Source: Nematostella vectensis (taxonomy: Eukaryota; Cnidaria; Anthozoa; Actiniaria; Edwardsiidae). From it: 64,000 nt of DNA. The notes beneath the pieces are model-generated. The model was not told the DNA's origin. It saw only the letters and a list, made by a program, of their open reading frames with translations, and searched no databases. The position numbers were made by a program, and so were the translations under genes. Of the stretch, positions 10,769-21,900 are shown in pieces (position 1 is the stretch's first letter; each line of letters opens with the position of its first letter). The stretch lies in assembly GCF_932526225.1 (NCBI RefSeq), contig NC_064045.1, positions 8,744,138 through 8,808,137 of the forward strand, written 5' to 3'.

Positions 10769-12008
10769 CCTTCATTATCTTATTCCTCATCATCATCATC
10801 ATCATCATCATCACCTTTATTATCTTATTCCTCATCATCATCATCATCATCATCATCATCGCCTTCATTATCTTATTCCTCATCACCATCATCATCATCA
10901 TCATCATAACATTAATGTCATCATATTGTGATTATTCTTACTATCATCATCTATAACATCATTGTTATCATCATCACGGTTATAATCATATAATTGCAAC
11001 ATAATACCATTGCATTAGCGTCATTATTTAGATAATGATGTCTACCAATATATCATCATCATCAAATACAGATAATAAAGGTTTTATGAAATATGACTGA
11101 AATATGGCAATTTTAAAACTCAAATCAGATTCTTTTAAAAACATATTTTGAGTAGCTTTGAACCTTTTCAACTAATAAATAATTGCACTGAGATAAAACC
11201 GTATTTTTTTTTGTCAATGCGATACGTAGTTTCATTTCGTTTTTGTACTTGCCTTTTTGGTCAAAAAAGAAAACCTATCTGCGACAATTATACACGTGAC
11301 CATATAGAAGCAACTGGGAAAAGCCCAGGCTGAAGTCGCAAAAGGCAGGGTCACTTGGTACACTGCAATAACCCAACCATCAGGACCTGCCAGCGTCATG
11401 TTCTCGTTGCCAAACAGGACAAACAAGAAAGAACTGCTTACTCCGCTGTAATGCAATAGGACCATAAAAAGCACATTGTTAAAGATGACGGTTGCAATAG
11501 AAATCGTTATGATGACCTTCGGTAACTTTGAAGGTGGCGGAAATCCATTGGAATCGGCACATGCTAGAGCCCTGATGAACGATGAGAACTTAGAGCCGTT
11601 TTTTCTCCTGGATATTGATAAGATACAGACAGTGCCTTGTAATGCGCACCATAACATCCAGATATCCATTGTCAAACGTCTTGCGACGAAAGAATAGCTG
11701 ACGCCGCGCACTGTGAAGCTAAGCGAACACGCGAAGCCAGCATAGAGCAGAAGGCTCACAAGCAGACAGTAGGTCTTCCCAAACTTCTCCTTCCAGCTTA
11801 CGCGTGTCCTGGCGCAGTTCTCATTCAACGGTGCAACCGCGTTCTCCTTTAGATCGACACCAGAATATGGGTTTCCAAAGTACAGACCAAGGAATTTCAT
11901 TGCGACAGTCACCGGTCGGAATGTCTTTTCTACTTGCCGTAGAGATTTCTGTCTGTTGTCGACATCAACTGATTCGCACGGGAGAGTATTGGACTCAATT
12001 GTTGACAT
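9054..12008 (-). CDS. gustatory-receptor-like (GRL) seven-helix protein
   Basis: Five exons, read on the minus strand: 12008-11253, 10592-10305, 9765-9697, 9421-9332 and 9104-9054. All junctions are phase 0 and give 417 aa with a TAA stop. I chose the ATG at 12008 (A at -3) over an in-frame TTG upstream. Hydrophobic segments fit seven membrane helices. The C-terminus matches the insect/invertebrate gustatory receptor signature: exon 4 has GGIVPVTRGMLL, and the last exon reads VFGTIIGYLTILVQFK, corresponding to the family's TYxxxxxQF motif with G for T. Members outside arthropods are called GRLs; insect relatives are ligand-gated cation channels with an inside N-terminus. The ligand here is unknown. 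Intron 1 has a GC donor (AAG|GCAAGT), because a GT alternative would cause an immediate stop. Intron 4 is largely made of 41-bp repeats. Confidence 0.87.
9180..9360. repeat. four diverged 41-bp units overlapping a splice donor
   Basis: Four tandem copies of a 41-bp unit (gttactgggacgatctactt / acagtcagtagcattccrcg) occupy most of intron 4 of the GRL gene. The first unit, on the coding strand, is the end of exon 4 plus its GTAAGT donor. The copies are more diverged than those in the array at 14.17-14.79 kb. Confidence 0.85.
10725..10912. repeat. (TCA)n microsatellite in GRL intron 1
   Basis: Nearly continuous TCA trinucleotides with periodic ccttcattatcttattc interruptions that make a higher-order ~66-bp period. 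It lies between GRL exons 1 and 2. The Ser-rich and Met-rich ORFs over it are repeat artefacts. Confidence 0.95.
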
Positions 12009-13680
12009 GGTCTTCAATTCTCTGTTTTATATTGAACGGGTTGAATCGATTTCAATTAGAGCTGGAACGGAAAATATTTATTTCCAGTTACTTTTCTCTT
12101 TCACAAAGATAACACTCGCTACAATTGATCACATTACTGTTGTAGGATCTGTATTTAGCTTAATAATCTAAAAAGTGCAAAATCATCATTCGATAAGTAA
12201 ATTTGCGGGGGCATGTTTTTGTGCGAAACGATATGTTTGAACCTACAGAGAACCTCAATAAAGCTTTGCAACTTGATTTAATATCAAAAGGAATCGGATA
12301 CTGGCGAAAAAACTCGAGCTAAATACTCGAAATGGCCAAATAAGGTTGTTTACATGAGCTTGTGTGTTTCGGTACGTATTATAAAATGATTCTAGGCTGG
12401 CGCTTCGTAACGATCATATCCCGAAGTGTATCCGAGGTCAAATTTTCCCAACAAACCCGATCAATCTTACTTTTTTCCTCCTTTTTTTTCGACGTGATGA
12501 CATAGTAGCTACTCGCACCTGCTGCATTTTAATTAAAAACTTAATAAGAAACACTGTTTGATTTTATGATATCCTGATTTAAAATAAAATGATGAATTGT
12601 TAGACATTGAAGATTAGGGTTTCAGAAACGAATTTAATTGTCCTTTATCTCACGAACCCGAAAATTCCCGAAACGAAAAGACAGATAGCTTATAAGAAAA
12701 AAAAAGGATGTCATTTCAGTGGTCATATGTAGCGTTTCCAAAAACAACCTTTATTCGGGAGCTCGTAAAAACTGGTTTTAAATTCTCCAAAATGCTCGCT
12801 AGGTTTTCATAACATCTCAATCTCTTAATCAAAAGTGGCTTAACAGAGTTGAACACAGTACCGAATTCCTTCCCAAATATATCAAAAGCTACATCCTAAA
12901 ACTAAGTGAATTATGGACTATGATATTGGTTCCCAATTTTTGTCCGAAGGCAGCGTTCGTATCCAGCTTTTTATTTCTCTTTTTATTTATTCATTTTATT
13001 TATCAAACCAGTTATCTCTTATCACTCGTTGTGTAACAATAGCTGGATAATATTTTGATTTGCGAGACCCGGATCGCATTTTAAAATTTCTCTTTTAAAT
13101 TAAAATTAAAAAAGATTGAATATTTTATATAACTTTTTATAAAAAAACAAGTGCATTTCTTCAAGTTCAAATAAGATTAGATTATCTAAGCCAACAAAAT
13201 GAAATGGAATATTTACACCAGGGATATCCCTCAACTGTATTTCTCAGTGAATGAAGAAACTTACCTAAGTTCATTCGTGGTCTCAGTGTTCTCCTGGTGA
13301 AAAGATGTTAAAGCGCCTTATGTTTTGTAGTTTGTATTTAAATTAAGATCACATGCTGTTGTAATTATATTTTTCATTCCTACCTTGTTTGTTAATTGAA
13401 AAATGACGACAAGCAAGTAATAATGATTTGTTTGGCCTTACTTTTTAAATAAATGTTATTTATTTGTTTATGGTGCTCTAAATTTAAAAAAAACCTGAAT
13501 TATTTCTGATAGAGCTGATAATTTAGCAGCATTTTGTTAGCCATCTAACGGGACATCGTTTACGATGATTAATTATTAAGTTGGAAAATATTAAAAACTT
13601 TTTTATTGTAAGCTATAACAGCCTGCCTTAATATAAACAACAAGGTTATGAAGTCAACCAACGCAGAACATTGGTCGCCT
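12009..13680. other. AT-rich 5' flank of the GRL gene
   Basis: About 1.7 kb upstream of the GRL start, very AT-rich, with no exon seen. It should contain the GRL promoter, but I could not identify a TATA box or initiator with confidence. Confidence 0.4.
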
Positions 13681-13792
13681 TAAAGCCGCATTGTCACCAG
13701 TTAACTTCCGGAGGTCCGACGGAAACCTCAACCATTAAAGACAAAAGAATCTATTAGAATCCGAGATATTTAACAGGCCATCTGCTCTAAAT
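13681..13792. mobile_element. 3'-truncated MITE fragment
   Basis: Matches the first ~110 bp of the intact MITE at 50228-50426, starting taaagccgcattgtcaccag and continuing through ggaaacctcaacc and gaatctatta. It then runs into a GAT microsatellite. The right half is absent. Confidence 0.85.
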
Positions 13793-13802
13793 TATGAATC
13801 AC

Positions 13803-13926
13803 ATGATGATGATGATGACGATGATAAAGATAATGACAATGATGATGATGATGTTGTTGATGATGATGGTGACGATGATAAAGATAATGACAATGATGAC
13901 GATAATGTTGATGACAATGATGATGA
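13803..13926. repeat. (GAT)n microsatellite
   Basis: Imperfect GATGAT/GACGAT/AATGAT trinucleotides, with an internal duplicated block gataaagataatgacaatga. Confidence 0.9.
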
Positions 13927-14164
13927 ATTAATTTCGAGTGCAATATTCGAGTAAATTTTTCCTCTCACCAAGTTAACTACCCCCCTATCTTATAATAACG
14001 AAAAAGTACATCTAACAATGTTACGTCAAACTCTTATGTAGGCTTCATCTTTCAGTGTATTTGCCTCATCGTAGTGGCAAATACACCCTGTATAGCCAAG
14101 ACCCACTTTTTGTTGTTGGCTTATGTTTGATGTCATTTGTCATTTGTGGGATGGGCGTCAACGC

Positions 14165-14795
14165 ACTCTCCGTGTTACTGGGATGATCTTCTTATAGTCA
14201 GTAATATTCCATGTGTTACTGGGACGAGCTAATTACAGCCAGTAGCATTCCACGTGTTACTGGGACGATCTACTTACAGTCAGTAACATTCCACGTGTTA
14301 CTGGGAAGATCTACTTACAGTCAGTAACATTCCACGTGTTATTGGGACGATCTACTTACAGTCAGTAGCATTCCACGTGTTACTGGGACGATCTACTTAC
14401 AGTCAGTAGCATTCTGATTTTTACTGGGACGATCTACTTACAGTCAGTAGCATTCCACGTGTTACTGGGACGATCTACTTACAGTCAGTAGCATTCTACG
14501 TGTTACTGGGACGATCTACTTACAGTCAGTAGCATTCCACGTGTTACTGGGATGATCTACTTACAGTCAGTAGCATTCCACGTGTTACTGGGATGATCTA
14601 CTTACAGTCAGTAGCATTCCACGTGTTACTGGGACGATCTACTTACAGTCAGTAGCATTCCACGTGTTACTGGGACAATCTACTTACAGTCAGTAGCATT
14701 CCACGTGTTACTGGGACGATCTACTTACAGTCAGTAGCATTCCACGTGTTACTGGGAAGATCTACTTACAGTCAGTAACATTCCACGTGTTTTTA
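14165..14795. repeat. 41-bp minisatellite, about 15 copies, GRL-exon-derived
   Basis: About fifteen near-identical 41-bp units, each reading ccacgtgttactgggacgat, then ctacttacagtcagtagcatt on the plus strand. The reverse complement matches the last 29 nt of GRL exon 4 plus its GTAAGT donor (9332-9360). Each unit also contains CACGTG, a palindromic E-box that the exon itself lacks (it has CACGCG). The array lies between the GRL gene and the 3' end of the LRR receptor gene. Confidence 0.95.
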
Positions 14796-15508
14796 GTTCC
14801 TTGAAAGATTAATCTCTTCCGACAACAGTTGGTTATATTATGGTTATACCTATGTCTCCCTACGACAACAACCTGATCGCGAGCTCACACGAACGAGCTG
14901 GAAATCGTGCCTGGGTCGAAGGCGAGCAACCTGTCGGCGAACTGAAACCTCTCTTTACACTCTAAGGTGTAAATGATAACGTCATGGAAGATGTTTTTTA
15001 CAACCATTAGAAAGAACTGTTAGAAAAATTCATCAATTGGACCACATTTGTTCTTTGAAGAGGAAGGAGCAGTAGAGTAGGAGGGAGGGGTGGCAATGTT
15101 TGGAATCTAGCGATGTTTCTATTGTGAGGGTTTTTAAAAATTATTATTTTTTCTTTAAAATTTGTGAGAAAGACGAGGTTTTGATTAAATTCAATAGTTA
15201 AACTCTTTTTTTTTATCTTTAAACAAAGGGCTAATTAAAGGGTGGTTCAATTGAAAACAAATACAAACTTTCAAGCACTCAATTATCTGCCCCTGAGGAT
15301 AAAGCCACCTCTGGGTTTCTATTGTACCCGCGTGGTCATCCATCCATCCTGCAGTGTGATGTGGGAGTTGGTAGGATTAAGGTGTTTTTGGAGCCGACGA
15401 TGGGAGGGGGTGGTTTTTTTTTACTGGTGTATCAGGCAGGATACTAAAGTATGAGTAGAACAATAAACCTGCAAACATGATTCATATTGGTAAGTTTACT
15501 GTAAGTTT

Positions 15509-15514
15509 TTTATT
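15509..15514 (-). terminator. possible poly(A) signal of the LRR receptor gene
   Basis: AATAAA on the minus strand about 450 nt past the TAG stop at 15965. The hexamer is common in AT-rich DNA, so this is only a candidate. Confidence 0.3.
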
Positions 15515-15637
15515 TCAATGACAATGAGCTGATGCTCTCAAGATGATGATATACTGATTTCTATTTACTCTACAATTTTACACAAATGCACGGCATTACA
15601 TTGGCATAAATGATCAGATCCGGCGGCTACGTCCTAC

Positions 15638-15828
15638 AAGCCCGTACCCAGGATTTTTTAAGGTGAAGGGGTGCCTAGTTTTTTCCGGGGTGAGGCTGGG
15701 GAGGGGTTGAGTTTTCTGATAGATATCTTACTACCCCAAAAGAAGAAAAAAGGATTTTCTATGCCAACACTCCGCCGTTGTGGGTGTGGGTGTGGGGTGT
15801 GAGGCACCGCCTCCTGGGTACGGGCCTG
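15638..15828. mobile_element. fold-back element, GTACCCAGGA family
   Basis: Terminal inverted repeats cccgtacccaggat and ctcctgggtacgggcctg bound ~190 bp with C/G-rich subterminal runs. It belongs to an abundant family in this window whose ends read roughly CAGGCSCGTACCCAGGATT. Confidence 0.75.
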
Positions 15829-15964
15829 ACCTATACCTTGCGCCTGGATGGGTACCAATATACCCTTCCAACTACTTGGATCTTTTCGACTGTAGACACT
15901 TAAGAGAAGGACTTGTAGTTCGAAGCAGCTGCTTTAGTTATCGTCGCAATGGACGTGGATGTTG

Positions 15965-18900
15965 CTAATGATGAACGAGGCTTGGTGTGGTCAATAATAT
16001 GGACGACATTTTCACAGCGACTTGAGCATCTCGGTATTGATGTGTTCTCATTATTTGCACAAGTTCTACAATATAAACGGAAAACAATTTGTTAAGATGA
16101 CGATGCGATAGCATGGTGGACGGTGGGACGTAAGTGTTTTATTCTGTTTTATGCTCGTAAGAAACAATCGTTCTTGCCTCGTTCGTGTTGGCTGGTCGGA
16201 CTATCCCTACCCGTACCCCTTCTCAATACATATTCTTCCACTCTGTATTCGTTTTACATAACCTTGACACCCCGACATTCCCTCTTTAATCTGCAAGATA
16301 AAAATTGGGTTGCGCTACTGGATTATCCCTTCCCCTCCCCTTCCAACCCCCCCCCCCCCCCCAACCCCCTCCCCCTCCCCAACAAGTATTCGCATTGCCG
16401 TTGCATAACCGGATAAGCTCCTGGGCTCCTTCTATTACCTCAATCTCCCAGTACCTGCTGTTCGTCTGTTCGGTCTTCATTGTCTTCATGTTGGATGGCT
16501 GCACTGCTTACATTGATTGTCTGTCCATTCCTGCATCTCGTGACCACTCCCAAACACCCAAACAAGGCATAACCTAAACCAACATGTATTAACTAGACCC
16601 AGATCCACAGGGGGATTTGGAGGGGCTACGACATCGACATGAGAAAGGATGAAATGGTATGATATTCCAGGCGCGTACATAGGGGGATGCGCGCACACCC
16701 CACCCCCCTCCCTTGGTAGCTAAAAAGTGGGTAATTTCCTGTAAAGGAATTTCCATATACTATGCTTTTCTAATTTGATATCTATGACCGCACCCCCCCC
16801 CCCCCCCCCCCCCACCCTACCCCAGCCAATCCTGGGTACGCGCCTGGATTAATTTTCATGGGAACACAAAAGGGCTGCCGGCTATAAAAAAAAGCATAAA
16901 TTAGATTATAGATGTCACCACCTTAAGCATTGTATTTTATCGTATAGCAAAGTAAGGGACGAAATATTAGAAAAGTGAAGGTAGGGAAGGGTTTCAGTCG
17001 TTTTCTTGTCTCCTAGACGTGCATGATTTTTTTTAACTGTTTTAAATAGTTTCTATTTTTAAATCGATTATTATTTTTTTTTTGCTGTCTGGTTTGGGCT
17101 ACATGCATTTTTTTTCAGGCTTTTCATCTCGCATGAATTTTTTTGTTCCTTGTCCCCCCCCCCCCCTCACTTTTCTAATGGTCCGTCCTATAACTTGTTT
17201 TTTGTATACTCGCCTACGTCTAAACAGGGTTTCAAAAATACTGTTTGTATGGTGAAATTAATACAGGCCTTTGTTTTCTCCTTTTTATGAAAAAAGGGTG
17301 CCCTGACCCCTCGGGCCCCCCCAGGACACGCTCTTGTGTTAGGTGTGCGTCTGTGATAAGTAGAAGCTTTACATTAGCAAGAGAACCTGTGTTTCATTCC
17401 AGGATCTCGCCTTTTTTGAAGTTGTCTCGCACTTACCGAACACAACCAAAACAAACAGAGGTTTGGTAACGAGGTTAAAGTACATGACGTCAGTGGAATG
17501 TATTTCATTGGCTGATTCCTCCTCCTCAACAGGAATCTTTACAAGCAAAGCGATCTGCTTTGCCACCATGGCGATAAGAATTGACATTAGCTGGAGCCAG
17601 TGTTCATGGGTGTTCTGAAAGAAATAAAGATTTCCGTTACGGGATCTTCCTGGGAAAAATGTACGTCATTTTCTACTCGGTTTCTGTCTAAACTCTTGTG
17701 TCAAATGTTTAAGGAACCGGTGGAAAACGTTTTCCAACTCTCCATGATTTCCTGCAATTACAACATAGCATCATAGTTTACTTGCCTTCATGGGTCTCTT
17801 AAAGGCAAACAACGTTGCGTACATCCCAAACAAAATGCCGGCGAAGCACAAAAACAAGCCATTATCCGACACAGCAAAGACAATCACCGCCATTAGCAGT
17901 GCTCTGCGATACATCTCCACCATCTCCCAGTAGTAGCAGCTAGGGGTGTAGTTGATGTACAGAGACCTCATCCCGTTTTTAATGTCGTCATCATAGACCT
18001 CTTTTCTCAATGCTCGCCTTATCAGCAGAAAACCAAGCAATGGTAACATCAGCATGATAACGGTGGAGGCATACACAAATAAGGACATGCTCTTGAAGTC
18101 TTTACTGCTGCATTCAGTTGTGAAGTCATTGCTGAGATAGGATGTGCAACTCTCGTCTTTGACGTCGAGGCAGATCTCTTGGCAGCTCTCAGGTAACATG
18201 GCGAATACGTTAAAGATGGTGGGAGGATAAAGGATTATCAGCAGAATGAAAACGCAACTTAAGGCACTTGTTCTGGCGTTTACGAAGTGCGACTGGGCTT
18301 CCGTCACGTTGTATAAGCGTTTAGTCTTTGGAAGCCAGCACAGAACAAGAGCAAGCGCTATGATGAAGCTGTACACGGCCATGCTCCAAATGAACTTTCT
18401 TCTAGCTCCAGCTCCAAACATGTGGCATTCAAACGGAAAAATGTTCAGTAAGTCGAGTTTGAAAACGTTGGTCAACCTCAAAATAAAAATTTCAAAATAC
18501 CGAAGCTCATTCTCTGATTGCATGGACTCTATTGAATTGGGCACTACCTGGTAAAAGCCCACAACAATCTTAGCCATCGAGATAATGCTATCAGTAAGAT
18601 AGCGGTTAGTGGGGTCTCCTGGCTTAAGAGACGACAAAATAAAAAGAACAGAGTAAGAGACAACCACTCCAGAAGCTTGTAGAGCCTCAGTGGCGACAGA
18701 TGGGCATCTCAAACACCAATTAGCGAATTTGTAATGTCCTACGGCACAGTTTGCACACAGAGGACCCCCGTAGCCTTCAGCACACTCGGCATTCAGCCCA
18801 CCAAGGCAGGACTCCGCTCGAGGGCATTTGTGAGTCAAAGGAATCTCTGACACATTAATTGATGCTACATCACGGTCATACGAATCGTCCCGAATTAAAA

Positions 18901-21900
18901 GTTCGGATGTGAAACGAATGAAATTCTGAAATGATGCGTTTGATCGCCATTGCCAGTAGTATCCAGGAGCTAGAATGAAGGACTCATTCCTACACAAGAG
19001 TTCGGCTGGGCAGGGAAAACAGGGACCAAATCGGCTAAAGCGGAAGTGGTTATCTGAGCAGAAACATGCACGGAAGCCAGCAAAGTAATCATGCTTTGTT
19101 CCTGTAGAATGATAACAAAAAAATATTATTTCTAGATAAAAGTTGATCAGAAGAGGATAAAAAAACAAAACAAATAAGAATGAAAGAAGAAAATAGAAAG
19201 AACGGCAGAAAAGAAGAGCAACAATTTATGTTTCAGCCGAATACGAAGATGATTATGTAGGGAGAATCTAATGTACTTTCAAGAAAGGTGGCGATGGTGT
19301 TAATGATGAAGATGGTTCATGTGGGTTCTTGGTTCGATTTGAGTTTGTCTGTTCTCGCCTTTTTTTCGAAAGGCCCTTCTCCGGGTTCTCTAGTTTTTTT
19401 TCCCTCAACAATTTCGACCAAACAACCGCTAACAAACAATTTCGACTAAAGCTGTCTTTCCTGATCAGCCATGTGTCGTATGGCGGCTGCCTTAGACGCC
19501 CTAGACTCGATGCCCTAGACTCGATGCCCTAGACTCGACCACGTCTGTATCTGCACTTTCATAATTAAACATGCCGGGGAATTAGCTTCCCGAACTTTTT
19601 TGATTAATCTATTTATCATAAATCATTCCGTCTATTTATATTGTAGTTGTGATTATTTTGATAATGATAACTGGGATGAGTTTGCCAGTGGTGTTGATGA
19701 TGATGGTTGTGGTGGTAGCCTCAAATAGTTCGTTAATGCGTCTTTACCTTCAAGACAAGCCTGGCAGTCCTGTTCAGAGGAGGTACCCGTTTGGCTGGCA
19801 TATCGTCCCAGAGGACAGCGTTTACAGCCATTCCCATACTCGTTAATTTGTATTTGCGCAATTTCATCTTGGTAGAATCCTCCTGCAAATGGACACCAAA
19901 TATAGAACCGATGTCATACTGACTTACAGATAACCTTACTTATTTCAAGTAAGGTTACACTTGGAAATCAATGTTTCATAACCCGCGGTGCTTCATGGGT
20001 AACGTTTTAATGGATGAGTCCTGTTATTTGAGAGCCAGAATGTTCAAGGGAACATGAACAAGAATTCCACAGCTTTTGAAGCCATAATTTGTTTTTCTTT
20101 ACAATTATTTGCTTTTTTATTTGATACCCATGAAGCACTGCGGTTTACGACACATGGATTCTCTTTATTTGAAATGGCTAGTTTTCAACTTTATATGCAA
20201 TATTATAGTTTACTGGTAATACGCATGGAAATCAGAGATAAATGGGAAAAAACACTAGCGTTTTATAATCTCTGCTTCTTAGTTTTCCCCCACCTCCTTT
20301 TGCGCTATGACTGCGCAGCCCCCTCTCGGCCAATCCTGGAAACCCGCCTGAGAGCCAAGTCGGATGTACCTTTGCTATAGTTTCCATACAGCCATGTGCG
20401 TGCCCAGGATTGGCTGAGGGGGGCTGCGCAGTCATAGGTATTATATGAAGAAAGCATGGTTTTTAAAGATTCCTTATTAAGGAAAAATCCACTTTTTGGC
20501 CGCCAAGGGGGGCAGGGAGGGAAGGCTCACCCTGCGCCCCCCCCCTTTTGTACGCTCCTTAGAGCGGAAATACCATTTTCAGGCGCGTTCCCAGGATGCC
20601 TGAGGGGGGTGCGCAGTCGTAAGTTTCATATGGAAAAAGCACAGTATTTAAAGATTCCTTAAAAAGAAATGACCCACTTTTTGGCCGCCAAGGGGGAGGG
20701 GAGGGGGTGGGGGTGCGCGCGCACCCTGCGCAACCCCCTGTGTACGCGCCTGATTCTTTATCTCTACGAACCTGCAGGGCACTTGATACAGCACGTGGCG
20801 CACTCTTCTCCCATATAGGTCCCCACGGGACAGGGATTACACAAAGATGAGGGCCCCCTTAGTCCTCCTCGTGTTGCACAGGTGTAACCGTTACCCGCAA
20901 ACACTTGCTTGGTGAAAGGGTGTCCCGCCAGATGAACTTGGAAGTTGATACTTGAATCCTGATGTCTGGTGAGAAAACAGTGAACCCCTGATGACAAGGA
21001 AACTTTTGGAACCCGAAAAACTGGGTTAACTTGATGCTTAAAGGGAAGTATAGAATAATTGAAGTTTTAGACCCGATTAAAACAATATCGTCTAAATAAT
21101 GCATATAATTAATCATATATTATTTATAATGTAATGTAACGTAAATTAACGTAATGTAATGTAATGTAACGTAACGTAACGTAACGTAATGTGAGGTAAT
21201 GTAATGTGAGGTAATGTAATGTGATGTGATGTGATTTGATGTAATGTGATGTAATGTGAAGTGATGTGATGTGATGTGATGTGATGTGATGCTATGTTAT
21301 GTTATGTTATGTTATGTTATGTTACGTTACGTTACGTTACGTTACGTTACGTTACGTTACGTTACGTTAAGTTATGTTATGCTATGTTATGTTATGGAAT
21401 GGAATGGAACGGAACGGGACGTAATATAATATAAATTAAACGTTTATGTAATGATTCTAAAAAAATCTTTAAAAAGGTCGGGCAGTTCGGGGAGGCGCTC
21501 GCGTGGGTACTCACATGATGACTTGGATGATTGATGGACTTGGGAAGACTGATATGTCCAGTTCTTGAATGAGGTTGCGGTCAAGAATTCTAAACAGGAA
21601 AAAAATGATTTTTAGGGAAGTTTCATAGTTCACAGAAGTATATTTTAGTAGAAGCTGTTTGACAGACTTGGTTATCGAAACCTCTAGAGAAAGGTTACCT
21701 AAAAGATAAAACAAGTTTGATTGGTTATTCATTTTAAAATTCAAACTAGATAAAAAATAAGAATAAAAAAGAAAGAAAGAAAATACAATCTTTATTAAAC
21801 TGGAGGTAATTTATATTCCACCAAGATTCTCTGTCTTTCACTCACATAATTTCAAGTAAACGTGCTGAGACAAAAGCATCTTGCTTTAAGTGCGTAATCC

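Noticed and set aside
10652-10909. Serine-rich and methionine-rich ORFs
   Set aside because: Translations of the TCA microsatellite in GRL intron 1.
14165-14795. CRISPR-like array (regular 41-bp periodicity)
   Set aside because: The whole unit repeats with no variable spacers, in a eukaryotic genome, and it derives from the GRL exon. It is a minisatellite.
18246-18554. Plus-strand 102-codon ORF
   Set aside because: Antisense to the large membrane exon of the LRR receptor.
21640-21700. Possible additional LRR exon (NLSLEVSITKSVKQLLLKYTS)
   Set aside because: It has an acceptor-like start and LRR-like spacing, but the required phase-2 entry would give an immediate TAA, and the total model length is already consistent without it.
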